This document shows positions 42,256 through 51,920 of a stretch of DNA of 64,000 nucleotides, piece after piece (positions within the stretch are counted from its first letter, which is position 1; every line of letters begins with the position of its first letter). The DNA is from Alloascoidea africana (Eukaryota; Ascomycota; Alloascoideomycetes; Alloascoideales; Alloascoideaceae), in NCBI GenBank assembly GCA_030581615.1, contig JAKTTT010000012.1, positions 124,001 to 188,000 on the forward strand, written 5' to 3'. Below the pieces are notes generated by a model. The model was given only the letters and a program-made list of their open reading frames with translations. It did no database searches and had not been told where the DNA came from. A program made the translations under genes and the position numbers.

Positions 42256-44623
42256 ACACCCTAATAAAGAAGGAACAACCCCATCACGAACACCCCTTGA
42301 ACATGCATCATCAAAAAGTAAAAAGTCAGAGGCAAGTGCCATCTCTAGCACTTTTATACTTCGGCCTTCCAATGTGCAGAAGGTCAAAAGCTCAATGAAA
42401 ATATACATACATGCTTCTGTTATGAAGAATCTTGAAATATCTGGGGGAAGCTTTATACATATTTCACGAAATGGTGACATTGGGGTTGTAGGAATCGCGA
42501 CAGCTGCTGAAAATTCAAACGCTTGTGAGCCAGAAACAATCTTAATCTCTAAAAGTCTCCGGTCACTGGGGGCTCTATTGTATGGCGATAGAGTTACTAT
42601 AAAACAGTTTTCTTATCCAGAGTATGCCGAGACGCTGACTATCTCGGTAGCTGGCGTTCAAGATGAGGCAAACCGAGCGGAAGCTATGAAGCTGCTAGAG
42701 GAAAACAAACACAAAATTTCTCGACTTCTTGGGGAGGTGGGACTTGTGATGCCAGGGATAGTTTTCCCAAAGGCACTTTTGGACAGTGAGAGCGAAAAGG
42801 CGTCTTTAATTGTTATTGATGGTCAGGGTTTACCTGATATAGGGAAACTAGATTTGGAAAATGACGGAGACGAGTTTGAAAACGATCATAACGGTAGATA
42901 TTCTGGACAAAGAACTGTGTCTCCTGCTTTTGTTTTCAACAGTCAAAACACGAAATTGAATATATCACCAGAATGTAAACCAAAGCAATACCAAATTCCT
43001 ACAACGGTGACATATTCATCAATTGGAGGCATGACAAAACAGATCGCCCTTTTGAAAACCAATGTTTCATTACCGTTAAATTCTCCTCATTATTTTACGC
43101 ATTTTGGAATATCCCCTTCGCGAGGAGTTTTGCTTCATGGACCTCCAGGAACTGGCAAGACAATGCTCTTAAGAGCCATTGCACATGAATCTAACGCACA
43201 TGTGTTGACCATCGATGGACCCTCAATTGTTTCAAAGTACCTGGGAGAAACCGAATCATCATTGAGAAGTGTTTTTGAAGAAGCAAGAAAGTACCAGCCC
43301 TCTATCATTTTTATAGATGAGATCGACTCTCTGGCACCGAAACGAGATAGCGATGACTCTGGAGAAGCAGAAAATAGAGTTGTTGCAACGCTTCTTACTC
43401 TAATGGATGGAATGAGCAGCACTGGCCGAATAGTTGTGGTCGCAGCGACGAATCGTCCTAATTATATAGATTTGGCCTTGAGACGGCCTGGAAGATTTGA
43501 TCGTGAAATAGAAGTTGCCATACCCGATGTTGATTCCCGACTTGACATTTTAAAATTGCAATTCTCAAAGATGGGGAAGAACCATGAGCTTTCAAAGCAG
43601 GATATTGAATCTGTCGCTGCAAGAACTCATGGCTACGTGGGAGCAGATCTAGTGGCTCTTTGCAGAGAAGCAGCGATGAAAGCTATTAACCGAAGCATTG
43701 AACAGAGCATACCTTTAAGCGAACTAAAGATAACAGTGGATGACATAGACACAGCCATGCTTGATATAAAACCTAGCGCAATGAGAGAAATATTCCTGGA
43801 GACACCCAAGATTCGATGGAGCGATATAGGAGGACAAGAGGAGACGAAAAGGAAGTTGATTGAAATGGTTCAGTTGCCCTTAGATGCACCAGAAACTTTT
43901 AAGCGAATTGGAATCACAGCTCCCAAAGGTTTGCTCATGTATGGACCTCCTGGCTGTTCTAAAACCTTGATAGCGAAAGCCTTGGCGACAGAGTCTGGCG
44001 TAAATTTCTTGGCTGTAAAAGGGCCTGAGATTTTCAACAAATATGTAGGCGAGTCGGAGAAGACAATACGAGAAATTTTCCACAAGGCAAAAGTTGCAAG
44101 TCCAAGCATAATATTTTTTGATGAAATTGACGCAGTCGGCGGGAACCGATCTGACTCCTCAAACACCAGCTCGGATAATGTCCTTACCACCCTTCTTAAC
44201 GAAATTGATGGTGTTGAAGAACTCAAAGGAGTGGTTATTGTTGCTGCAACAAATAGACCAGATGTTATTGATCCCGCTCTTCTTCGGCCTGGACGTTTGG
44301 ATAGACACATCTATGTCAAGCCACCTGATTTTGACACCAGGAAACAGATTCTGAACAATTGCACCAAGAAAATGCGCATTAAATGGGAAAACTTTGATAT
44401 TGATAAGTTGGCCAAAAGTACAGAGGGTTGTTCTGGTGCTGAGATGGTTCTACTCTGCCAGGAAGCTGGCCTTGCTGGAATTCGAGAAGATAAGAATTTG
44501 GAAGAGGTCGAGTTTAGACATTTTTTGGCTGTTCTAGATACAATACCACGAGGCATAACACCGGAAATGTTGGAATTTTACGATAATTATACAAAAGAAC
44601 GAGAGGGACTACAGCATGCTTAA
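42137..44623 (+). CDS. AFG2: AAA-ATPase Afg2/Drg1, 60S maturation factor
   Basis: 828 residues from the ATG at 42137 (MARSLNLNTPPPK). A Ser/Lys-rich leader is followed by the double-psi-barrel N-domain and two AAA modules. D1: Walker A GPPGTGKT near residue 335, Walker B IIFIDEIDS, sensor ATNRPNYIDLALRRPGRFDRE. D2: Walker A GPPGCSKT near 602 (the CSKT form is characteristic of Afg2), Walker B IIFFDEIDAVGG, and ATNRPDVIDPALLRPGRLDRH. Family knowledge: Drg1/Afg2 is a cytoplasmic hexamer that strips Rlp24 from pre-60S particles, starting cytoplasmic maturation; it is the target of diazaborine. No intron. All catalytic motifs are intact. Confidence 0.95.
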   Translation: MARSLNLNTPPPKASQSKSSGSKASSSDLQKTPKNPSNSKHPNKEGTTPSRTPLEHASSKSKKSEASAISSTFILRPSNVQKVKSSMKIYIHASVMKNLEISGGSFIHISRNGDIGVVGIATAAENSNACEPETILISKSLRSLGALLYGDRVTIKQFSYPEYAETLTISVAGVQDEANRAEAMKLLEENKHKISRLLGEVGLVMPGIVFPKALLDSESEKASLIVIDGQGLPDIGKLDLENDGDEFENDHNGRYSGQRTVSPAFVFNSQNTKLNISPECKPKQYQIPTTVTYSSIGGMTKQIALLKTNVSLPLNSPHYFTHFGISPSRGVLLHGPPGTGKTMLLRAIAHESNAHVLTIDGPSIVSKYLGETESSLRSVFEEARKYQPSIIFIDEIDSLAPKRDSDDSGEAENRVVATLLTLMDGMSSTGRIVVVAATNRPNYIDLALRRPGRFDREIEVAIPDVDSRLDILKLQFSKMGKNHELSKQDIESVAARTHGYVGADLVALCREAAMKAINRSIEQSIPLSELKITVDDIDTAMLDIKPSAMREIFLETPKIRWSDIGGQEETKRKLIEMVQLPLDAPETFKRIGITAPKGLLMYGPPGCSKTLIAKALATESGVNFLAVKGPEIFNKYVGESEKTIREIFHKAKVASPSIIFFDEIDAVGGNRSDSSNTSSDNVLTTLLNEIDGVEELKGVVIVAATNRPDVIDPALLRPGRLDRHIYVKPPDFDTRKQILNNCTKKMRIKWENFDIDKLAKSTEGCSGAEMVLLCQEAGLAGIREDKNLEEVEFRHFLAVLDTIPRGITPEMLEFYDNYTKEREGLQHA

Positions 44624-44707
44624 TATATTTGTAGCGTTTTGTTTTTGACTTTTAAACAATATTCAAAGTTAGTTGATGAGAACTTTTATGCTATTTACAA
44701 CATTGCT

Positions 44708-45693
44708 TTATTCTTTCAAAACACCTCTTACAGCTCTCCACATGGCTTCTCGTTCTTTTTCATCTGCAGAACCACAACCCGCCCATCGGATCTTGCAATT
44801 TTTATCAAGTACATAAACGTATCCTGCGAATATGTTATCCATTTTTATATCTCCTCTCACTTGCTTAGGAACAGAGTTTCTTGGTAGGATGAAATACTTG
44901 TCTTGTCTTGACTTGGGGACAAGAGAGCGGGTACCTGACATGAAAAGATATGTGAAGATTGCCTTGATCGGATTCTCCGTTAGACAGAGCTCAACAATTT
45001 GAACACCTGGGAAATCCGACTCAAATGAGTCTGACCTGAGGAACGAAGTTTTGCTTTTCTCTTCCGGATTTTTCGACTTCTCTTCAGCTCCATTCTTGTA
45101 AAAAAAAGATTCAGTTTGCTTTTCCCCCATCACACTTGTAAATGCTCTCACAATCGAAACCTTTCCTTTCAGCTTTTCTACAGTACTTTCTTTCGTACTC
45201 GAGACCAAGGTTCTTCCTATCATATTTGGAAAGTAAAGGGCCTTATCTTCTCTGAAATAAGCAATTGGCGATTGAAATATCTTTCCCTCAGTATGTCTAA
45301 AAATGTATGTCTCATACAATCCGGAGCGTGAAAATTCTTTTTGACTAAAATAGTTGTCTACCATTAGAAAATGACTTTTGATGGAGTCAAATGAGGTACA
45401 TACAGTTCTTTTCGTCTTTCCAAATGTTTCTCATAATTAAGCAAATCCGCTTTTTTCTGCTTTAGAGATCTATTATCTGCTCCAACAATCTGTCCTTCTT
45501 TTGGTTTTACAGGTATCCCGATGGGTCTATCTAGTCTGGTCACTTTTACCTCCAAATCGGGTTTTGTGTTCTCAAGGTTGTTCTTCAGATTGCCCAGAAT
45601 CCCACATCTGGTCGCCGAGGTACTGAATTGTTTAGCCAGTATCTGAGAACTCCATCTAGTACTATACATTCCCCAAAAGCTTGAGGCCAGCAT
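44708..45693 (-). CDS. ATP10: mitochondrial F1Fo ATP synthase assembly factor Atp10
   Basis: Two minus-strand exons, 45693-45404 and 45344-44708, 308 residues (S. cerevisiae 279). A 59-nt intron (donor GTATGT, branch TTCTAAT, acceptor TTTTAG) joins HLERRKEL to QKEFSRSGLYETYIF in phase 2; without it the gene looks like two overlapping frames. The first 35 residues form a basic, hydroxylated mitochondrial presequence. Conserved Atp10 parts are GKIFQSPIAYFREDKALYFPN, FTYLFMSGTRSLVPKSRQDKYF, and IFAGYVYVLDKNCKIRWAGCGSADEKE near the end. Family knowledge: Atp10 is an inner-membrane protein that chaperones Atp6 into the Fo sector. It is convergent with AFG2 (84 bases). Confidence 0.9.
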
Positions 45694-46038
45694 TCTGGAA
45701 GAAGAAATATAGCACTCAAGCTGGACTGGTACTGAAGATCAGTTTGTTTTACATAGTGAACCAGTAGCCAGTGGCAGGGTAAACAGCCCTCTATCTTTTG
45801 AACCTTTAGTTTTGAAACTGAGAATGAAACTAAAAAATGCCAAACTAGATGATGTTATATATTGGAAGACAAAACTTGATATTTCACTTATATGGAGAAG
45901 ACCCCTCAATTGAGTGGTGCACTTTTGTCAGTTATGAAATACTATGAATTAACCAATAAAGACCTGACAGAGTCTCTGATACAATGCCAAAATATCCCAG
46001 CTGATGCAATAAAATGAATAAGAGACATAGATTTGAAT
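45694..46038. other. intergenic, ATP10 promoter
   Basis: 345 bases between the ATP10 start and the stop of the CFEM gene, both on the minus strand. No further feature seen. Confidence 0.45.
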
Positions 46039-47151
46039 CTACATCATGAGTGCGAGCAAAGCAGCTGCTATTAGGGCAAACGAAATGGTCTGAGAGGCAG
46101 CACCACTGTCATATTCGAGAATAGAGGTTGAGTTTGATGCGGCCGTGCCATTGTAATTGGCGATTGAACCGCTCGCGGAGGGAATAGCAGTTGAAACAGT
46201 GGAAAGTCCTTCGTTTACTGGATTGGTGGCATTATTGACGGAGGATGAAGTGTCATCGATGGGCTGGGATACGACATCTGTTGGATTGGTCTCGGAGTCT
46301 GCGCTAGAACCAGCAGCGCCTTCAACACAAGAAGTTCCAATACAGCCGTCGGAAGAGCCGCTATCGTTGCTTGAGGCGGCAGGAACAGGTACAGAACTGG
46401 CCTGATTGTTATTGTTTTGAGCTGAGCCCTCGACGGGAGTTTCAGCACCGGACGTTACGGTCGCCGGGCTGGAAATGGTGGATATGGGAACCACACAGGA
46501 GGACGATTCGCATGTCGTTGTCTCAACCACTGTGGTCAGAGAATTGGCACCGGTAGATTCAGAACAAGGCACGACTTTGGTCAAAGTAACGACGGCAGAC
46601 TTTGTGAGAGTTGCGTAAACAGTGGATTCGGCAGGAGAAACAGCAGCTACCTGGGATGGAGATGAACCAGAACCGGAACCAGAAATTGTAGAGATTGGCA
46701 CGACACAGGACGACAAACAAGTAGTGGTTTCGACAGTCGTCGTTGATGATCCGTCCTCGCATGGAACGACCTTGGTCAAAGTAACGACGGCGGATTTTGT
46801 CAATGTTGCGTAAACGGTAGATTCAGCTTCTACAGCGATTCCAGAAGATGAAGATGAGCCAGATGATGCAGCGGCTAATGTGGAGTTTCTAGTCGAGCAA
46901 ATATCTTCAAATTTCTCGATAGCAGTTTCGGCATTGCCATCGGGACAGATGTCATTTAAACAAGACTCGACGTTTGTGTACTCGTTTGTACAAATACAGT
47001 TCACCTGGTTCATGGTATCACAGGAGTTGGAGTTGAGAGTCACTTTGCTTATACACGCCAATAAACATGCTGGAGGCGCAGCCAAAACTGGGGCAGCTAA
47101 GCCTAATGAAAGGATGAGAGCTGCAGAGGCAAAAGTGTTGGAGGTTTTCAT
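46039..47151 (-). CDS. CFEM-domain GPI-anchored cell-wall protein
   Basis: A 370-residue secreted protein. Signal peptide (residues 1-24, ending PVLA), then a CFEM domain with the eight expected cysteines (PAC, LLAC, NSC, NC-I-C, ESC, DIC, DIC) to about residue 85. A long Ser/Thr-rich stalk follows, containing two copies of STVYATLTKSAVVTLTKVVP, each with a VETTTC...CVVPISTIS follow-up. A hydrophobic tail (ISFALIAAALLALMM) after a small-residue stretch is a GPI-attachment signal. Family knowledge: fungal CFEM proteins bind haem when an Asp sits after the third/fourth cysteine (here C-D-T follows NSC), or act structurally in the wall. Divergent from the TAG1-like gene. Confidence 0.9.
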   Translation of the reverse strand: MKTSNTFASAALILSLGLAAPVLAAPPACLLACISKVTLNSNSCDTMNQVNCICTNEYTNVESCLNDICPDGNAETAIEKFEDICSTRNSTLAAASSGSSSSSGIAVEAESTVYATLTKSAVVTLTKVVPCEDGSSTTTVETTTCLSSCVVPISTISGSGSGSSPSQVAAVSPAESTVYATLTKSAVVTLTKVVPCSESTGANSLTTVVETTTCESSSCVVPISTISSPATVTSGAETPVEGSAQNNNNQASSVPVPAASSNDSGSSDGCIGTSCVEGAAGSSADSETNPTDVVSQPIDDTSSSVNNATNPVNEGLSTVSTAIPSASGSIANYNGTAASNSTSILEYDSGAASQTISFALIAAALLALMM

Positions 47152-47691
47152 GATGATTGAATGAATGAATGAGTGTATATGGTTAGATATGCGATTATGC
47201 GATTGTAAATAGAAAGAGTATTAAGTAGAAGGAAGATATGTCTAGTAAAGAGAGACTGGTAATTTTGTTTTTGAAAGACAATACAAAGGTTCAGAAAGAA
47301 CAGTAGACTCCATCGTTTAAATACAAAAGAAGTATTTTAATTCTCCAAGCCTCAGGCTCATTCTGCCTCAGAGTATTTCAGCTTTGAGAAGCCGGCTGGT
47401 GGAGCTCGGAAATGGATAAACAGGAGCTGGAGCGTGCCAGAACCTCTACGCCTGGGACAATAAACACTGGCACAGATCCACACTATTCAGCATAGCCACT
47501 ATTGGATATTCAGGGCGCTTAGGCTTTCATTATTGTTGAATTAATAGTTGTAATTAAGGCATAGGTCCTCCAAAGGGCTAGGAGATGGAAAGTTGGAGTG
47601 CAAATAGTATAATCACCTGAAACATCTTTTCTTCAACTGTAATCTTTATCTTTTCCTGACGCTTTTCTTGCGACCGAGACACAAGCCACCC
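47152..47691. promoter_or_regulatory. divergent promoter, CFEM gene / TAG1-like gene
   Basis: 540 bases between divergent ATGs. A short GAAT repeat (47158-47172) adjoins the CFEM start. No specific operator recognised. Confidence 0.4.
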
Positions 47692-50298
47692 ATGTCTTCA
47701 CCAGAACCCAGCAATGATCAAGATCCACGGCTTGTTGTGTCCCCGACGTTAGAATCGCAGGGTGGCCAAACCGACATGGACCGCAACGGATCAAATGAAC
47801 GAACTCCTTTATTGGCATCATCTTCAAGTCCTGACGATGATCATCGATCTGCCCCATCCTCAACGAGTAAAATCGCCACCTTCTTACACAACGTCTCTCA
47901 AGCCGTTAATAGAGTCCCAGTGAGATTCTACATTGCCTTCCTATCAAGTATTGTGCTTTTGGTAGTTGTTGCCAACATTTTTTACTTTGGAACGCATGCG
48001 CCCGAGATCATGCAAACTTCTACTAAAGCCCAACTCACTGATATCCAGGTCGTGGGGTACACCGATGAAGGAGTCAAAGTCCATGTCACTGGAACCGTTT
48101 CACCAGACTATGATGAAGTGAGAGGTGTATATTTGAAGCGAGGTTGGAAGCTGATAACCAGTACCATTGGAGTCATAGGTCTATCGATTCCCAAAGATGT
48201 TTTGCTATTCATTAAAGATAAGGCTGATGGTTCCCAAGGCCAGTTTGCTCAAGCCGGGAGCATTTCGGTATTGGACGATGTGAGAATTTCACTAAGGGAT
48301 AAAGAAGAATCATTTTTTGGGTTGAATCTTGTCGTCAAACCAATGATCAATGATGAACTAGGTGAGCTTTTGGAGCAGGTGATGGACAGCTTCATGGATG
48401 GGCAAAGTTTGCCTACGCTATTAACCCGTGCAAATTTTCAACTGGGGATTAAAACTGGACTTTTACCTGTGCTTAAATTTGGAGTATCTGTTGATCAAGA
48501 GGTGAACCTGGAGAAAGAAGTGAAACATGGGGAAAAGCTGGATATCAAAATCACTGACGTTCACGTCCATAACGCCACTGATTCCGATTCAAATGCCTTG
48601 GTTTGTAGTGCTAAGGTTCATGTATGGAATCAAATCCCCATATCTTTAACAATTCCAAGTCTAGAATGGAACATCTTTGTTGAAGGATGTGATGACCATC
48701 AGTTGATCAGATCTGTGCAACTGGCGACTGGCGAGTTTCAAACAGGTGAACCGGAAGGAATGTTGATTCCAGTGGTTGGTGTGATCAATTCTTTGCCAGA
48801 TGAACTAAAAGAAAAGTGCAATGATGGATTATCTCCTCTTGATAGAATTGTTCAGAAAGCACAAAGGGGAGATGAGCTTGTGGTGGTCGTTGGCTATAGC
48901 TCAGAAACCACTGGAGCTAAAGCGCCATCTTGGTTATCAGACATGTTAACTGGATTCATGATTCCAATTCCTCTGAAGGGACTCAACAAGTTTTTGGATA
49001 GTGACAAACTTGTGGATCAAGCGAGCATTGGGAAGATCTCGATTCAGATTCCCGAAACCACAAATGAACGACCCAAATTCTCAGCACTTGTTGATCTGAA
49101 TGCAACGATCCCTGAGGCATTATCAGAGACGCTGTTTGTTGGTAAAGTCCGAGGAGTTGCTGATTTGTACTATAAAGGAGAAAAGTTTGGGGTGCTTGAC
49201 ATGGACGAATGGCAAGCAACCAACACGACCTATCACAATAAGACGAAAGTGGAGGTAACACTCCAACTTACAGACATTCCTCTCAACGTAACAAATGTTT
49301 CAGTTTTCTCTCAAGTTGTTGTGAATCTTGTAAACGAGAAGCATATTGAGATTAGCGTCAAGTCCGTATTGGATGCATTTTTAACAACACCATTTGGAGG
49401 CATCACAGTGCGTGGAGTGGAAGCAAATGCCGATTCTTCAATGGATACGGACATTTTGGGATTTGTGGATAATCTGGATGTTCGAGTTAATGATATTTTA
49501 CTACAAGACAGTACTTCGGAAATGGTTGCTTTTGCAGTGGATGCTTCAATTCGAAATCCAACCGAAATTTCGATGCGAGTGCCCTTGATGAATCTCAAAG
49601 TTCTCTATAACGAAACCGTTGTGGGGAAGATTATGGTTCAAGACTGCTACATTACAGCGAACGAAACGTTTAGACTAAATCTTGGAGTTATTTTCCATCC
49701 TGTGACGGGAACCGGCAGTCGTCGTTCTCATGATCCCAAAGTTGATTTTGAAGAATTTCTGAGCAGAATAATTTCCCAAGCTGATTTTAACGTTGTTGTT
49801 TCTGCTGGTGAAAACAGTCTCCCCACCGCGCCTGATCTGTCAGAAGCAGTCAAGGGCGTGTCTCTAAGTGTTCCTTTCCCCAAATTTAAAAAAGGAGAAT
49901 CAACATCGTTTAAGAATGAGCAAGAGGTTGATACCGAGAACGAGTTCATTATTAGCACAATCATGCATATCCTATCTTCAAGTGCTGAATTTGTGTTGTT
50001 TAATCCAATTTCGAATGCCAGTATCAAGGCCAAAATAGTGAAAGCGGTGGTTACGCATGAGGGTAAAGAACTTGGATACATTGAAGATTCACAGCGGTTG
50101 GATATTACACCTGGAACGTACAACTCACCTTTGATTCCAATTGGATATGCACAGGGAGTTGGATCGGACGTTCTTCGCAAAGCTATCAATGGTAAGTTGT
50201 CCGTTGATGCTGTGGCGTTTATTACAATGTACATTGGGGACCTTCGCGCAGAGGTTGTGTTTCAAGGTGAGGGTTTTGGAGCCAATGTGAGACTTTGA
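47692..50298 (+). CDS. Tag1-like vacuolar membrane protein (DUF3712-type)
   Basis: 868 residues from the ATG at 47692 (MSSPEPSNDQDPRL). A cytosolic Ser/Pro-rich N-terminus holds an acidic dileucine-like NERTPLLASSS motif, which would suit vacuolar sorting. One transmembrane helix follows at about residues 84-105 (FYIAFLSSIVLLVVVANIFYF), then a roughly 760-residue luminal domain with repeated beta-rich segments and many N-glycosylation sequons (NAT, NTT, NKT, NVT, NET). The architecture resembles the fungal family that includes S. cerevisiae YLR173W/Tag1, which helps end autophagy at the vacuole. The topology is seen; the assignment is from memory of the architecture. Confidence 0.65.
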   Translation: MSSPEPSNDQDPRLVVSPTLESQGGQTDMDRNGSNERTPLLASSSSPDDDHRSAPSSTSKIATFLHNVSQAVNRVPVRFYIAFLSSIVLLVVVANIFYFGTHAPEIMQTSTKAQLTDIQVVGYTDEGVKVHVTGTVSPDYDEVRGVYLKRGWKLITSTIGVIGLSIPKDVLLFIKDKADGSQGQFAQAGSISVLDDVRISLRDKEESFFGLNLVVKPMINDELGELLEQVMDSFMDGQSLPTLLTRANFQLGIKTGLLPVLKFGVSVDQEVNLEKEVKHGEKLDIKITDVHVHNATDSDSNALVCSAKVHVWNQIPISLTIPSLEWNIFVEGCDDHQLIRSVQLATGEFQTGEPEGMLIPVVGVINSLPDELKEKCNDGLSPLDRIVQKAQRGDELVVVVGYSSETTGAKAPSWLSDMLTGFMIPIPLKGLNKFLDSDKLVDQASIGKISIQIPETTNERPKFSALVDLNATIPEALSETLFVGKVRGVADLYYKGEKFGVLDMDEWQATNTTYHNKTKVEVTLQLTDIPLNVTNVSVFSQVVVNLVNEKHIEISVKSVLDAFLTTPFGGITVRGVEANADSSMDTDILGFVDNLDVRVNDILLQDSTSEMVAFAVDASIRNPTEISMRVPLMNLKVLYNETVVGKIMVQDCYITANETFRLNLGVIFHPVTGTGSRRSHDPKVDFEEFLSRIISQADFNVVVSAGENSLPTAPDLSEAVKGVSLSVPFPKFKKGESTSFKNEQEVDTENEFIISTIMHILSSSAEFVLFNPISNASIKAKIVKAVVTHEGKELGYIEDSQRLDITPGTYNSPLIPIGYAQGVGSDVLRKAINGKLSVDAVAFITMYIGDLRAEVVFQGEGFGANVRL

Positions 50299-50327
50299 TT
50301 GTAGTTATTATGTTTACAAGTATGGCA

Positions 50328-50395
50328 TTGCCTTTTTTTCTTTTTCTTTTTCTTTTTTTCTAAAGGGATTTTTTTTTTTTTTTATTTGGTGGATT
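50328..50395. repeat. polypyrimidine / poly-T tract
   Basis: Runs of T with TTTTTC units, then an uninterrupted T run of about 15, in the 3' region of the TAG1-like gene. Confidence 0.8.
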
Positions 50396-50565
50396 AAAGA
50401 ATCTGGATTTATACAAGTTACCCATCCATACTATATTAACGAGGTTTTCTTTTTAAAAATATTTGGGAGGGGAAAAGGTGTTGTTTGCTTTTAGGGTTAA
50501 GTATTAATGATCCTTTTTTATTATTATTTGTATTCCCTATGAACATGTAAGTGATGTATACAGTT

Positions 50566-51579
50566 TTAACCAGGAGGCAATTGACTGGCATCAACATCAT
50601 TTGTATGGTTGATTTCTTTGTCCTCTTCATTTGTGAAAGATTCTATAGGTGCTCTTGTCAATGCCATCATTCCACTTCTAGCAACCTCAAGGATACCAAA
50701 AGGATGTAAAAGTTTTAAAAAAGCGGAGATTCTTTTCGGTTTTGCCGAAAGTTCAACAACGCAATTTCGGTCCGAAATGTCCACAACTCTGCCTTTGAAC
50801 TGTTCTGCAAGATTCGAGATTGCGTTCAAATGGGCATGTCTATGTCTCAAAGCTTCACTGGGTGGTAGATTTCGTGGATTGTAGCGGCTTTCAAGCTCAG
50901 AGGAATCATGGATGTTGTTGTTGCTGTATTTGGCCTCAACCTCTGGATCATGATCCATGGTGTTTTGCTCATGGCTTGAAACCAACTCTTTGAAATGTTC
51001 GGGACCCAAAAGCGAAACTCTTGCGAGGAGCAATTCTCTTTTGACAATGTCGGAATGGGTGTAATCGAGTACGGCCCAGACAGGGACCAAATCCTCAACC
51101 TGTCTCCGGGCCTGTTCCACGACCCCTTCTTGGCCCTGCAAGACAATTGTCATTCTGGACAGGTTTTCAACCTCGGTGCTACACACAACCAAGGAATCAA
51201 TGTTGAAACCGCGACCAGCCAAAATTCCGGCGACACGGGAGAGGACTCCAGGTTCGTTTTCGACGAGGCAGACAAGTACATGGCCAGACGTTGGGGATCG
51301 GTCAGCGACCGGGGTTTCGTACAAAATGGAGGACACGGCGCTTTCCGCAGACCACGTCGAGGTTTCGACAGTGGGTAATGGGGGGGCTTTTTTCTGGTGA
51401 CGAAATTTGTATGCGAGGGCAGAAGATGAGGGATGTCCATGTCTTCCAGAGGAGTAATTCCGGAGAGCAGCAGCAGGAGGACCCTTAAACGGGAGTGCGA
51501 TCCATGGTGGGGTGGTTTGAAACGAAGCAATACGGGAGCAACAACACTTTGCTGCTTGGGGATTTGCGAGTCTAATCAT
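50566..51579 (-). CDS. ILV6: acetolactate synthase regulatory subunit
   Basis: 337 residues from the ATG at 51579, giving MIRLANPQAAKCCCSRIASF, a plausible mitochondrial presequence (the frame extends 12 codons further upstream but without an ATG). An ACT domain starts near residue 97: SGHVLVCLVENEPGVLSRVAGILAGRGFNIDSLVV, followed by EVENLSRMTIVLQGQEGVVEQ. The second half has RVSLLGPEHF and FKGRVVDISDRNCVVELSAKP, ending FGILEVARSGMMALTR. Family knowledge: Ilv6 binds Ilv2, activates it and confers valine feedback inhibition, at the first common step of isoleucine and valine synthesis in mitochondria. It is convergent with the TAG1-like gene (267 bases). Confidence 0.95.
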   Translation of the reverse strand: MIRLANPQAAKCCCSRIASFQTTPPWIALPFKGPPAAALRNYSSGRHGHPSSSALAYKFRHQKKAPPLPTVETSTWSAESAVSSILYETPVADRSPTSGHVLVCLVENEPGVLSRVAGILAGRGFNIDSLVVCSTEVENLSRMTIVLQGQEGVVEQARRQVEDLVPVWAVLDYTHSDIVKRELLLARVSLLGPEHFKELVSSHEQNTMDHDPEVEAKYSNNNIHDSSELESRYNPRNLPPSEALRHRHAHLNAISNLAEQFKGRVVDISDRNCVVELSAKPKRISAFLKLLHPFGILEVARSGMMALTRAPIESFTNEEDKEINHTNDVDASQLPPG

Positions 51580-51920
51580 GGATGGCAGAGACGGCGGATA
51601 TGAACTAAAAGGCAAAGGAGAAGGAAGGAGAAGAAGCGTTATATGGATCTGGGGTTGTGACTAATTTTTCACACTATCCCAATCAGAGCAGCTCATCGTG
51701 GATTTGGCCGGAGCTGGGGGGGGATGAGCTGAGCTGAGACAAGCTGAGCAGAAAACTCAGACCAGGTGCGGACTGGAAAGTGCACGCGTGGAGGGGCCAG
51801 TAGGGGTACATGTGAGCACAGGACGGGTAAAATGCAATTGCTATCTAACATTAATTAACAAACAGGCACAAACAGTTAGATCAAGATCAAGATGAAGAGG
51901 AGGATTGGCGTGTTGGCACG
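51580..51920. other. intergenic, ILV6 promoter and MTR2 3' end
   Basis: 340 bases. Contains a run of eight G (51716-51723) followed by short GAGCT repeats (51726-51749). No Gcn4 site of perfect TGACTCA form seen. Confidence 0.45.

Noticed and set aside
51580-51615. 12-codon extension of ILV6
   Set aside because: No ATG in that extension (TTG), and the 51579 ATG gives a good presequence.
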